From Bacilli bacterium (GTDB lineage: Bacteria > Bacillota_I > Bacilli_A > RFN20 > CAG-826), in contig JAILRR010000050.1 of the NCBI GenBank assembly GCA_024698065.1, forward strand, positions 1-24,330: a DNA stretch of 24,330 nt, given 5' to 3'. The notes beneath the pieces were generated by a model, which worked only from the letters and a program-made list of their open reading frames with translations, had not been told where the DNA came from and did not search any database. A program made the position numbers and the translations under genes. Shown piece by piece: positions 7,472-14,590 of the stretch (its first letter is position 1; every line of letters starts with the position of its first letter).

Positions 7472-8410
7472 TTATTCGACGACTGGGAGGTTGCTCTTTT
7501 TGGCTTCGGCCCAAGTGAGATCAGTTGTTGATTTGATCTTGAGGCAGTCGAGCATTGGAGCGGTAGCCTGAGCGGTACCCTGGAGAAGTTTTTGGTTATC
7601 GGTGATGAATTCAAGCTTGTTATCGCCAGCCTGAACATTGACGTTAAGAGCTAAGACATGGTCTTCGAATGCCTTGACGCCAGCGCCCTGCTTTGGAACA
7701 TCTTTGAAGGTAAGGGTCTCGTAGTCGAGTTGGGTGCCATTGAGTTTGGCCTTCCACTCGTCGCTGGTGACGACAATATCCTGATTCTCCTGGCCATATT
7801 CGGCGGAAACGCGCATGAGAATGCTGACAGTGCCAGCTTCCGCTGCGGTGAAGTTGAAATCGAGTTTTGAACCGTAATTTCTTTCTGGTTCATATTTGAC
7901 GTACATGAAGTGGACGTAGAAGCCGTTGTTGGTGTCGCAATGATCATCTTCTAATTCGACGCCGATGCAGGCTTTGCCGCTAGCACCACCGGAATAGGTA
8001 GCGCCATCGAAGGTGATGGCGGTTGGGGCGTATTCGGCCTCGAAGACGTAACGCTTGGTTTGGGTTTCGCCATCGGCTTCCCAAGCAGCATAGAGCTTGA
8101 GGTCTTTTTCAACCTTCGAAGAATCGAAGTCATAGAAGCTATAACCGGATTTATCGGTGGTCCAGCCAAGGAACTTATAACCGGCACGGGTTGGATCGGT
8201 TTCTGGCTTGGTGACGGCTTGTCTGTTTTGAATCTCGGTTTCGGTTGGAGCGGCAGCACCTTCATAATTTAAATCGAAGGAAACCTTGCGCATGATGACG
8301 CGAGATGTTCTAGGTGCGCGAGTGCTCTTAGGCGTAGATTCGCCACCACCGACACAGGCGGTCATACCAACCAAAGCAAGAGCGATTGGCAATAAAAAAT
8401 GTTTTTTCAT
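7472..8410 (-). CDS. Lipoprotein with InlB-type repeat and CBM6/CBM35-like domain
   Basis: A 312-aa secreted lipoprotein. The signal peptide ends in a lipobox G-M-T-A-C, with Cys19 as the lipid site. Residues 43-111 match a Listeria-Bacteroides (InlB B / Flg_new) repeat: F-D-L-N-Y near the start, G-Y-K-F-L-G-W-T at 77-84 and L-Y-A-A-W at 106-110. Residues 122-292 look like a beta-sandwich carbohydrate-binding module, opening with F-E-A-E-Y and closing with L-D-C-L-K-I, as in CBM6/CBM35. No catalytic domain is present, so it probably holds glycan at the cell surface for the flanking GH3 enzymes. The start has AGGAG 8 nt upstream. It sits between two GH3 genes on the same strand; a hairpin ahead of it may lower its expression relative to the first GH3. 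Confidence 0.8.
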   Translation of the reverse strand: MKKHFLLPIALALVGMTACVGGGESTPKSTRAPRTSRVIMRKVSFDLNYEGAAAPTETEIQNRQAVTKPETDPTRAGYKFLGWTTDKSGYSFYDFDSSKVEKDLKLYAAWEADGETQTKRYVFEAEYAPTAITFDGATYSGGASGKACIGVELEDDHCDTNNGFYVHFMYVKYEPERNYGSKLDFNFTAAEAGTVSILMRVSAEYGQENQDIVVTSDEWKAKLNGTQLDYETLTFKDVPKQGAGVKAFEDHVLALNVNVQAGDNKLEFITDNQKLLQGTAQATAPMLDCLKIKSTTDLTWAEAKKSNLPVVE

Positions 8411-8437
8411 AGAGTTTCTCCTATAGATACGGCTTAT

Positions 8438-8452
8438 TTTACCTTAGGTAAA
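8438..8452. repeat. 15-bp perfect palindrome upstream of the lipoprotein gene
   Basis: The arms TTTACCT and AGGTAAA flank a single central base. The palindrome lies 28 bp before the lipoprotein start and after the 8458-8485 hairpin. It could be an operator or an RNA hairpin in the short leader. No protein can be assigned. Confidence 0.45.
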
Positions 8453-8457
8453 GGAAA

Positions 8458-8485
8458 ACTGCTAGGGTTTTTAGGCCCTAGCAGT
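8458..8485 (-). terminator. Intercistronic hairpin, probable partial terminator
   Basis: The perfect 10-bp stem ACTGCTAGGG (8458-8467) / CCCTAGCAGT (8476-8485) is followed on the minus strand by TTTTCCTTT. It lies between the first GH3 gene and the lipoprotein gene. The short U tract suggests incomplete termination or a processing and stability hairpin, so downstream genes could still be read through. Confidence 0.6.
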
Positions 8486-8494
8486 AAATCACTT

Positions 8495-8510
8495 ATAATC
8501 TAAAGATTAT
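8495..8510. repeat. 16-bp palindrome downstream of the large GH3 gene
   Basis: ATAATCT and AGATTAT are perfect arms around two A's, directly after the GH3 stop codon. It is the third inverted repeat within 75 bp. It may be an RNA hairpin at the 3' end or an operator; the arms are AT-rich, so a weak RNA stem is expected. Confidence 0.4.
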
Positions 8511-8532
8511 TGTAGCGATATTTCCTAGCTAA

Positions 8533-11500
8533 TTAAGCTTTGGCTTCTTTCTTGCCTTTCTTGATAACAAGGAAGTAGACAAGAGCGAAGGCGCCAGCGA
8601 TAACGAGGACGCCACCGCCAACGGAGATACCGATGATAGCGGCTAATGGAAGTCCGCCAGCCTCAGGTTCGTCGATCTGGACGTCGTAAGCGGCATCGAA
8701 GACTTCGATATCGAAGACCTCAGCAACTTCGGTCTCGGTTCCATCAACTGTAATGGTGGCCCAGACAAGGATTGGATAGACACCACGCTTGGTTGGGGTG
8801 CCAACAATCTTGCTGCCATCCTCAGAGACTTTCATGCCAGCTGGGAGCTGGTGGTTGACTTGTTCAAGGTCAATCTTGAAGTCCTTGGCCTCGGTGATGG
8901 CTTTGGCATTTTCGCCTTTGCCGAACTTAGCGTCATCGTTCAATGAGAAGCTGATTTCAGCGGCTTCGTTGATGTTGATCTTGGTGGCGGAAGCTTTGAA
9001 GGCTCCGTGGACTTCTTTTCCGAGGACGTTGTTCTTGACTTGAGCGCAGTTCGCACCGGCAAAGAGGATTTCCTTGGCGCAGGTACGGACGGCATAGTAC
9101 CAGGAGTATGAATAGACTTTCTCTCCTTCGTACTCGAAGTAAGCCATCATCTCTTCATCATCCCACTGGCACTCAATACGATCACCATAGGTGTTACCCT
9201 GATTGTCGAGCTGAGCATTGTTGCCAGCTAAGCAGCGCCAGTTGATGTTTTCATATTTGGTTCCGTCGAAGGATTTGTTGTTCTTGTGGTCCATATCGGA
9301 CATAACAGCACCTTGGAAACCCCACTCCTTACGGAGAACGTTGGTGAGTAAGTTGTAGTTAGCGGCAGTCTCGACCATACCAAGACGGTTGTAGGAGGAC
9401 ATGATGCCACGGCTGTGGCCTTCCTGGACGACCATCTGGAATGGTTTGAGGTAAAGCTGACGGAGAGCTTGCTCGTCAACGAAGGTCATGGTACCTTCAC
9501 GGTTCTTTTCCTGATCGTTGACAGCAAAGTGTTTGAAGTAGCAGTAAACGCCTTTCTTGGAAGCACCATCGATAACTCTGCCAGCAACACGGCCCATTAA
9601 GAATGGGTCAGCGGCATAGTATTCGAAGTTACGTCCGCCGAATGGGGAACGGTGCATATTGACGGCAGATCCAAGCCAGCCGCAAGTGCCGGTCGCGAAG
9701 AAGGATTCGCAGCCGATGATCTTGCCCTGTTCAGTAGCAAGTTCAAGGTTGAAGGTAGCGGCGGTAGTTGGGGAGCCACACCACCAGATGATTTCAAATT
9801 GGTTTGGACCATCAGAGTCAGTGGTGCTCCTTTTGCCGATGGCGTCCATAGCTGGGTTATGGAAGCAACCATCTTCAACGAACTTACGGAGTTCTTTGTA
9901 AGTAAATTCGTTGAGGAACTCATCCCATTTTGGATCATTGAAGTCCACGCCGAACATATCAGAAATCTGCATACGGGTAGCGCTTGGGAGGGATTCAACT
10001 TCCTGTTTCCAACCAAGTTTCTCGATGTCTTCCTTGGTCTTGTAAGCTTCTTCAGAGATGTAACCATTGTGGAGCTTATCAAGGTCAGCCATCACAAAGG
10101 AGTGAGTGAGGAATGTCTCAGCTTCGGAATCCGATGGGAGAGTACGCTCTTTGAGATCTGGGTGTTTCGGGAAGGTGGTCTCGAAGTTGGAACGGCTCAT
10201 ATGGTCGAATCCGATGGAGTTATCCATTGGAAGTGAAGCTAAGAAGCCGGTCGTATCAGAGAACTGGTTTTTAACAACGGTACCGGTGTAGCGGTCAGTT
10301 TCATACTGAATGCCACCCTTCTTGACGTTGAGTTTCTTTGATTCGATAAGTTCGTGGGCATTCTTCATGATGCATACTTCGTATTCGCCTTCATCAAGTT
10401 CGTAGCCCTTGAAGCCATTTTTGTTGGCGTCGCTGTAGTCATAGTCAGCAACGTCCTGGACGTAGAAGCTGACAGTGACGGTATCAGACTGACCTGGTTC
10501 GAGAACCTTGGTCTTGCCAAAGGCACAGAGGACGTGATCGGCTTTTTCGATTTCGCCTTTGGTGTAAGGAGCTTTCCAGTAGACCTGGACGACATCCTTG
10601 CCTTTGACGTTGCCAGTGTTGGTGACCTTAACATCCATGGAGATGGTCTTCTTGCTTCCGTTGAGGACCGTTCCCTCGCCTGGTTCAAATTTGACGATTT
10701 CCTGGGTGAAGGTAGTGTAGCTTAAGCCATAACCGAATGGGTAGATGACGCCTTCTTGGCCGTTGTACCAAGTATCGGCGGCAGCTTTGTTTTCCTTAGC
10801 CATATCGGCGTAACGGGTTTCGTAATAACGGTAGTCGACGTAGATGCCTTCCTCGTAGTTGTTGTAGGCGGCGGCATAGCAGCCATTAAGACCACGGTTA
10901 GGAACTTTATGCTCTTCATCAACCCAATGGGCCTCGGTGCAGGTGCTGGTTGGAGTGCCGTCGGCATTGATCATGGTGTGGTTTGGGATTGGCTCACCAT
11001 TGCTATCGCGGTAGAGCTTGCCATTTCCGTCGACAAAAGTCTGGGAGTTATCAGCGAAGTTCTGGAAGGTTGGGTTCTTAGTGTGATCGCGGGTCCAGGT
11101 ATCGACGGTGTGTCCACTTGGGTTCACTTTGCCGGTGAGGATTTCGCCGATGGCTTGTGCGCCGACAGCGCCTGGGGTACCCATCCAAAGGACGGCGCCG
11201 ATTGCATCATCCTCGAAGGCATCGCACTGGAAGGCGTTACCGGAGTTGATAAGAATGATGATCTTGTTGAATTTGTCTTTGACCATCTCAAGCATATCTT
11301 CTTCGTTCTCGGAGAGTTGGAGGAAGTGCTTGTCGGTTGGTTCGCTGTTCTTGGTATCACGGGCGTCCATGGCCTTAAGGTCGGTACCTTCGGAACCAGA
11401 ACGGACGATGACAACGACAGCGGCGTCATTGTACTCGTCGAAGCTAGCTTTGACATCGTCGGTGTAGCTAGTGATTGGGGTTTCGCCAACGGCTAAGTCG

Positions 11501-11982
11501 CAGACACCATCGTAACGGGTGGTGCCTTCACGGCCGCTGCCGGATTTGCTGTCATTTTGATAGAAGGCTTTAAGGGTTGGGTTGACCTCCCAGCCAACTT
11601 TTGTGAGTGATTGTTCGATGTCGACGGATGTCTCACCGTTGACGTGTCCGACACCGGATCCGCCACCACCACGGAGCCACTTCTCGCTGCTGCCGTTTTT
11701 GCTGTTCTTGCCAAAGATGGACACTTTGTGAACATCGCTGAGCGGAAGCATGTTGTCTTTGTTCTTGAGAAGGACCATACCCTCTCTGGCAATCTCTAAG
11801 TTGCAAGCAGAGCCAGCCGCGATGAGTTCATCTCTGGTTGTGTACTCGCTGTAGAACTTGCCTTGATGCTCGCCAACAAATGGGTCGATCATTTTGTCGA
11901 CGGATGTTCCAGCGGTAGCAGCCGCACCGATCATCATCAATGCGGAGACGCCAAGAACACCTAACAATTTCATTTTTTTCAT
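8533..11982 (-). CDS. Large GH3 family beta-glycosidase, inverted domain order, with Ig-like domain and C-terminal anchor
   Basis: A 1149-aa exported enzyme counted from the ATG at 11982. It starts with a signal or anchor helix (about residues 5-24). The GH3 C-domain has G-S-E-G-T-D at 196-201 (Glu198, likely acid/base) and G-G-G-G-S-G-V-G at 105-112. An Fn3-like region follows from about 413 (Y-P-F-G-Y-G-L-S-Y-T-T-F). The TIM-barrel runs from about 660 to 985, with M-H-R-S-P-F-G-G-R-N at 776-785, K-H-F-A-V-N-D-Q-E at 817-825 and V-M-S-D-M at 893-897 (Asp896, likely nucleophile). An Ig-like putative domain (L-P-A-G-M ... I-V-G-T-P) spans about 1040-1097, and a membrane helix at 1112-1140 ends in a Lys-rich tail. 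The frame stays open to a GTG at 12087, but 11982 begins a normal signal peptide. No clear Shine-Dalgarno precedes it. It is the first gene of the glycan cluster. Confidence 0.92.
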   Translation of the reverse strand: MKKMKLLGVLGVSALMMIGAAATAGTSVDKMIDPFVGEHQGKFYSEYTTRDELIAAGSACNLEIAREGMVLLKNKDNMLPLSDVHKVSIFGKNSKNGSSEKWLRGGGGSGVGHVNGETSVDIEQSLTKVGWEVNPTLKAFYQNDSKSGSGREGTTRYDGVCDLAVGETPITSYTDDVKASFDEYNDAAVVVIVRSGSEGTDLKAMDARDTKNSEPTDKHFLQLSENEEDMLEMVKDKFNKIIILINSGNAFQCDAFEDDAIGAVLWMGTPGAVGAQAIGEILTGKVNPSGHTVDTWTRDHTKNPTFQNFADNSQTFVDGNGKLYRDSNGEPIPNHTMINADGTPTSTCTEAHWVDEEHKVPNRGLNGCYAAAYNNYEEGIYVDYRYYETRYADMAKENKAAADTWYNGQEGVIYPFGYGLSYTTFTQEIVKFEPGEGTVLNGSKKTISMDVKVTNTGNVKGKDVVQVYWKAPYTKGEIEKADHVLCAFGKTKVLEPGQSDTVTVSFYVQDVADYDYSDANKNGFKGYELDEGEYEVCIMKNAHELIESKKLNVKKGGIQYETDRYTGTVVKNQFSDTTGFLASLPMDNSIGFDHMSRSNFETTFPKHPDLKERTLPSDSEAETFLTHSFVMADLDKLHNGYISEEAYKTKEDIEKLGWKQEVESLPSATRMQISDMFGVDFNDPKWDEFLNEFTYKELRKFVEDGCFHNPAMDAIGKRSTTDSDGPNQFEIIWWCGSPTTAATFNLELATEQGKIIGCESFFATGTCGWLGSAVNMHRSPFGGRNFEYYAADPFLMGRVAGRVIDGASKKGVYCYFKHFAVNDQEKNREGTMTFVDEQALRQLYLKPFQMVVQEGHSRGIMSSYNRLGMVETAANYNLLTNVLRKEWGFQGAVMSDMDHKNNKSFDGTKYENINWRCLAGNNAQLDNQGNTYGDRIECQWDDEEMMAYFEYEGEKVYSYSWYYAVRTCAKEILFAGANCAQVKNNVLGKEVHGAFKASATKININEAAEISFSLNDDAKFGKGENAKAITEAKDFKIDLEQVNHQLPAGMKVSEDGSKIVGTPTKRGVYPILVWATITVDGTETEVAEVFDIEVFDAAYDVQIDEPEAGGLPLAAIIGISVGGGVLVIAGAFALVYFLVIKKGKKEAKA

Positions 11983-12025
11983 TGTTCTTGCTTTTCTTTC
12001 TTTCTCGGACCATTCCTTTTTGACC

Positions 12026-12078
12026 CATGCGCTTATACGGTCCGCCAAAGGGCGCATGAGGGCGAACGAAGAACGCCC
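12026..12078 (-). promoter_or_regulatory. Structured 5' leader of the GH3 cluster
   Basis: Two inverted repeats lie between the putative promoter and the start codon. CATGCGC (12026-12032) pairs with GCGCATG (12052-12058), and GGGCG (12060-12064) pairs with CGCCC (12074-12078). With a transcript start near 12102 the leader is about 120 nt. It matches no riboswitch class I know. If translation began at the upstream GTG these bases would be coding instead, which I think less likely. Confidence 0.4.
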
Positions 12079-12108
12079 AAAAATCACGTTCGTTTCGCCT
12101 GTTTCGTT

Positions 12109-12138
12109 AGTATTCTATTTTGGAAGCGCTTACTACAA
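12109..12138 (-). promoter_or_regulatory. Candidate promoter of the GH3 cluster
   Basis: On the minus strand TTGTAG (12133-12138) and AATACT (12109-12114) are 18 nt apart (4 of 6 matches each). A cre-like operator fills most of the spacer. The long run without a gene from 11983 to 12355 otherwise holds only the leader hairpins and the terminator of the tRNA; I see no other gene in it. Confidence 0.45.
12121..12134 (-). promoter_or_regulatory. cre-like operator (CcpA / LacI-family site)
   Basis: The minus-strand sequence AGTAAGCGCTTCCA matches the cre consensus TGWAARCGYTWNCW at 13 of 14 positions, failing only at the first base, and has the palindromic core AAGCGCTT. It overlaps the -35/-10 spacer of the GH3 cluster, where bound CcpA would repress. 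A local LacI-family sugar regulator could use the same site. The regulator gene is not in the window. Confidence 0.68.
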
Positions 12139-12314
12139 GCATGACAATCTTGCTATTTTTGGACGATATGTTTCTTAGAGCAAAATACCATTAAATTTAT
12201 ATTTAATTGCAAAAGAGGAATTCTCTACCGAATTAAACCCTTGGCAGAACCTAAAATGAGGCGATTTTCGCTGAGGATTATTGCATCTCCACCGCTTTTT
12301 GACTTCCTTGCTAG

Positions 12315-12342
12315 AAAAGAAAAACCGTTCACGAAGAACGGT
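12315..12342 (-). terminator. Rho-independent terminator after tRNA-Ser(GCT)
   Basis: The perfect 7-bp stem ACCGTTC (12324-12330) / GAACGGT (12336-12342) has a 5-nt loop and is followed on the minus strand by TTTTTCTTTTC. It starts 14 nt after the tRNA CCA end. Confidence 0.85.
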
Positions 12343-12355
12343 AGATTTTGATGAG

Positions 12356-12446
12356 TGGCGGAGGCGTCGAGATTTGAACTCGAGCACGGGTATCCCCGTC
12401 TAACGGTTTAGCAAACCGTCCCCTTCGGCCTCTTGGGTACGCCTCC
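12356..12446 (-). tRNA. tRNA-Ser (anticodon GCT)
   Basis: The minus strand folds as a class II tRNA with a long variable arm. The acceptor GGAGGCG (12446-12440) pairs with CGCCTCC (12366-12360), the discriminator is G, and CCA is encoded (12358-12356). The anticodon stem ACGGT/ACCGT carries the loop TTGCTAA with anticodon GCT, reading AGC/AGU serine codons. The T-arm has GTTCAAATC. A TATATT box (12461-12466) lies 14 nt upstream and a terminator follows, so it looks like its own transcription unit. Confidence 0.96.
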
Positions 12447-12497
12447 AACTCGCAAGAAGTAATATACTACAAACGTTTTAATTCCGCATTAGGAAAG

Positions 12498-13352
12498 TTA
12501 AGCAATTATTGAGCTTTCCGAGGAACGGGCATCCGCGAGGTCCGGATAGATGTATTTGACGTTGTTCCAGTTATAGGTTGATGTCTTGACGATCGAATCG
12601 TTTCGGATGTCATAGCTCCTTACAAGATACTGGTCGAATGTCGCGGCTCTAGATTCCTCTTTGCCATTTGTGTACGTAATGAGGAAGACGTCAAGATTGC
12701 CATCTCCGAGAGAGGAATATTTTGAATCTTTGACGTAAACGTCGCGGTTGTTATAAAGGGCTTTTAGAAAGGAGTCGAATTCGTCTGGTACGGCACGGAT
12801 GTCACCGCTGTAGCGGTCACCATTCATTTCCTTCATGACCTGCTCCCATGAAGAAATGGCGTTAGCGCCAACGACCTCCTCGAACCGGACGATCTCTTTG
12901 GTGTGTTCTTTCGTCGGGCTGTCGCTTTTTCCATAGGTCCAATCGATTTCCTTGGAGATGTAGGTGATGAAGGTCTTCTCCACTGCCGCTGGATCAAGAT
13001 AGTAATACTCGTCAAGCGTCTCAGTTTCGTTCACTTTCTGAGGGCCGTTACTAGTCGGGGCATCATCACGGACGTTTTTGGTGATGGTCTTGCAATGGAC
13101 GTAGCGGTATTTGGAAGTCTTCGCATAAGAGAAATTGACGTCACTCTCATGGGTTTCCGAGTAAGTGGCGTGCGAAGAATAGCTATATGTCTCAGGGATT
13201 TCAAAATTACCTTCCGAGACACGGAGGACGATCTTGTCGAGAAGTTCGATGGCCTCATCGCGGCTAAGGCTGACGGCGCAAGAAGAAAGAAGGATAGAAG
13301 TTCCCATTAAAGCCAGGATGGCCTTGTTCTTTCTCATATGCCTTTCTCTCAT
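12498..13352 (-). CDS. Lipoprotein of unknown function
   Basis: A 284-aa protein with a lipoprotein signal ending in L-L-S-S-C (lipid-site Cys25 from this start). The mature part is polar and rich in Ser, Tyr, Glu and Lys, with Y-S-Y-S-S-H and many Thr/Tyr-alternating strands that suggest a beta-rich fold like other Firmicute lipoproteins of unknown role. I do not recognise the family. Two starts compete: ATG at 13352, preceded by TATAAT 7 nt upstream (leaderless layout), and ATG at 13337, which has a weak GAAAGG only 3 nt before it. The gene lies 8 bp after the hypothetical gene ending at 13361. No terminator is clear after it, so reading into tRNA-Ser is possible. Confidence 0.75.
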   Translation of the reverse strand: MRERHMRKNKAILALMGTSILLSSCAVSLSRDEAIELLDKIVLRVSEGNFEIPETYSYSSHATYSETHESDVNFSYAKTSKYRYVHCKTITKNVRDDAPTSNGPQKVNETETLDEYYYLDPAAVEKTFITYISKEIDWTYGKSDSPTKEHTKEIVRFEEVVGANAISSWEQVMKEMNGDRYSGDIRAVPDEFDSFLKALYNNRDVYVKDSKYSSLGDGNLDVFLITYTNGKEESRAATFDQYLVRSYDIRNDSIVKTSTYNWNNVKYIYPDLADARSSESSIIA

Positions 13353-13359
13353 GTGCCTA

Positions 13360-13365
13360 ATTATA
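13360..13365 (-). promoter_or_regulatory. Perfect -10 box for the lipoprotein gene
   Basis: A consensus TATAAT on the minus strand overlaps the stop codon of the upstream gene and ends 7 nt before the ATG at 13352. The -35 is weak (TAGTCT at 13383-13388, 17-nt spacer). Transcription would begin at or next to the start codon. Confidence 0.45.
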
Positions 13366-13948
13366 TTGATTTATCGGAAAGAAGACTATCGGCAATATTA
13401 TCATTTTGGACAATGATGTTATGGCTCTTTAAAGCGTCTTTGGTCTCATCAAGCCCACCATAGAAGGTCCAGGTGAGCGAATAGAAGAGGCCGGATGTGA
13501 AATCCATAAGGTTTTGCGAAGCAAGATTAAGATCATCGCCTTTTTCGGCCGCTTTCATGAATTCACTGAGGGCGTTATTAAAGTCGCTCCAATATTCCGG
13601 ATCGATGTTCCTATTCTTAACGGCATCAACGAGAGCAAGGAGCAAAGATTCTTGGAGACTATGGGTCTCTAGGCCATCGCTATTGCTTTCGTCCGTGTTG
13701 ATTTCTTTGAACATGGCGCGGGCAAGAAGGTAATCGAGAAGGAAGTCGACGAGGTCATTAGGTTTCTCGCTCCAAGCCCAGTCACTATGGTAGCCGACTT
13801 CGTCTTTATAGATGTAATACAAAAACTTCGTATTCTCGGTGATCGGCTCCTTCTGGAGGTCAGATCTATGCGAGAAACGTGATTTGGCAGGCTGCTCACC
13901 AATGATTTTGATGAAACCGTTGTCTTTTGTCGGGTCGAAGATATTCAT
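13361..13948 (-). CDS. Hypothetical acidic protein
   Basis: A 195-aa soluble, Asp/Glu-rich and mostly helical protein without signal peptide or membrane segment. It contains W-A-W-S-E-K-P-N-D-L-V-D-F and a helical middle (residues 80-150). I do not recognise the family. Translation seems to begin through a tiny leader frame: GAGGGG sits 5 nt before an upstream ATG (13959) whose TGA overlaps this start as ATGA. It forms a likely two-gene unit with the following lipoprotein, 8 bp away, and is divergent from the hypothetical gene at 14004. Confidence 0.7.
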   Translation of the reverse strand: MNIFDPTKDNGFIKIIGEQPAKSRFSHRSDLQKEPITENTKFLYYIYKDEVGYHSDWAWSEKPNDLVDFLLDYLLARAMFKEINTDESNSDGLETHSLQESLLLALVDAVKNRNIDPEYWSDFNNALSEFMKAAEKGDDLNLASQNLMDFTSGLFYSLTWTFYGGLDETKDALKSHNIIVQNDNIADSLLSDKSI

Positions 13949-13959
13949 AGCGGTTTCAT
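13945..13959 (-). other. Four-codon leader ORF coupled to the hypothetical gene
   Basis: ATG-AAA-CCG-CTA-TGA on the minus strand encodes Met-Lys-Pro-Leu. It has the only good ribosome binding site here (GAGGGG at 13965-13970, 5-nt spacing). Its stop overlaps the start codon of the 195-aa gene as ATGA. Ribosomes could therefore reach the gene by termination-reinitiation. Alternatively, the ribosome binding site serves the main start directly at a long spacing of 16 nt. Confidence 0.45.
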
Positions 13960-13972
13960 AGTATCCCCTCTT

Positions 13973-13986
13973 TTGTCATTAGACAA
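13973..13986. repeat. Inverted repeat between divergent genes
   Basis: TTGTC and GACAA are perfect 5-bp arms around ATTA, in the 55-bp region between the divergent genes at 13948 and 14004. It could be an operator for both. Short arms make chance occurrence possible. Confidence 0.3.
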
Positions 13987-14003
13987 GTGAAGTGAAATTG
14001 ATT

Positions 14004-14555
14004 ATGGGAAAGAAGCACATTACAATTACCCTCATGGAAAGCAACTTCTACCTTCGCATACCAGGACCTTCCTTCTACGAGAACCCCTATGAGAGGGAAT
14101 CTGTTTGCTATTCTTTCGACCTAGGGAAGAAAACCCTTCTTGTCGAAAAGAGGATTCTCGTTTCGAAATCCTTTAATTCCAGAAAAGACCTAAAAAACAT
14201 CCCTGACGAAGCCTTAACCACCCTTAATGAGCTCATCAGCAAAAACCATAGCTTCATTTCCAAATGCATGGAATCCTATGTCCCTGCCGATGGGAAGAGG
14301 TTCCTCCACTCCATCTTGCATTATGGGGGCAAATCGATTGTCTATCCGGATTATCTCAACAACTTCGGGAGCAACGACATCTTCATGAGGTATGAGTTCT
14401 ACCCAGAGAAGGAAAGGGTTGCCTTGTACCAGTTCATCAGGGACCTCGCTAAAATAGCCTTTGAAATCGATGGCTATCCTCAAAAGGAATTCCCAACCAC
14501 CAACAAAATCCCCGTCATCCTTAGGCGCGGGGATGAGAATATCACCCTCGAATAA
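14004..14555 (+). CDS. Hypothetical protein
   Basis: A 183-aa soluble protein of unknown family, with mixed alpha/beta composition. Conserved-looking points include F-Y-L-R-I-P-G-P-S-F-Y near the start and Y-G-G-K-S-I-V-Y-P in the middle. No signal or membrane segment is seen. ATG at 14004 is preferred; a GTG four codons upstream (13992) is possible, and neither has a strong ribosome binding site. It is convergent with the large helicase gene and shares its terminator. Confidence 0.65.
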   Translation: MGKKHITITLMESNFYLRIPGPSFYENPYERESVCYSFDLGKKTLLVEKRILVSKSFNSRKDLKNIPDEALTTLNELISKNHSFISKCMESYVPADGKRFLHSILHYGGKSIVYPDYLNNFGSNDIFMRYEFYPEKERVALYQFIRDLAKIAFEIDGYPQKEFPTTNKIPVILRRGDENITLE

Positions 14556-14558
14556 GAA

Positions 14559-14590
14559 AAATCCATGGTTGCCCATGGATTTCTTTTTTT
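14559..14590. terminator. Bidirectional rho-independent terminator
   Basis: The perfect 10-bp stem AAATCCATGG (14559-14568) / CCATGGATTT (14573-14582) has a TTGC loop. CTTTTTTT follows on the plus strand, and on the minus strand the stem runs into TTTTTC. It ends both the plus-strand hypothetical gene and the minus-strand helicase gene. Confidence 0.9.

Noticed and set aside
11983..12087. Upstream extension of the large GH3 gene to GTG at 12087 (or ATG at 12057).
   Set aside because: It would place 25-35 untypical residues before a normal signal peptide, with no ribosome binding site at either start, and would turn the leader hairpins into coding sequence.
12175..12387. A 70-codon minus-strand frame downstream of and into tRNA-Ser.
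   Set aside because: It overlaps the tRNA and its terminator and has no protein-like features.
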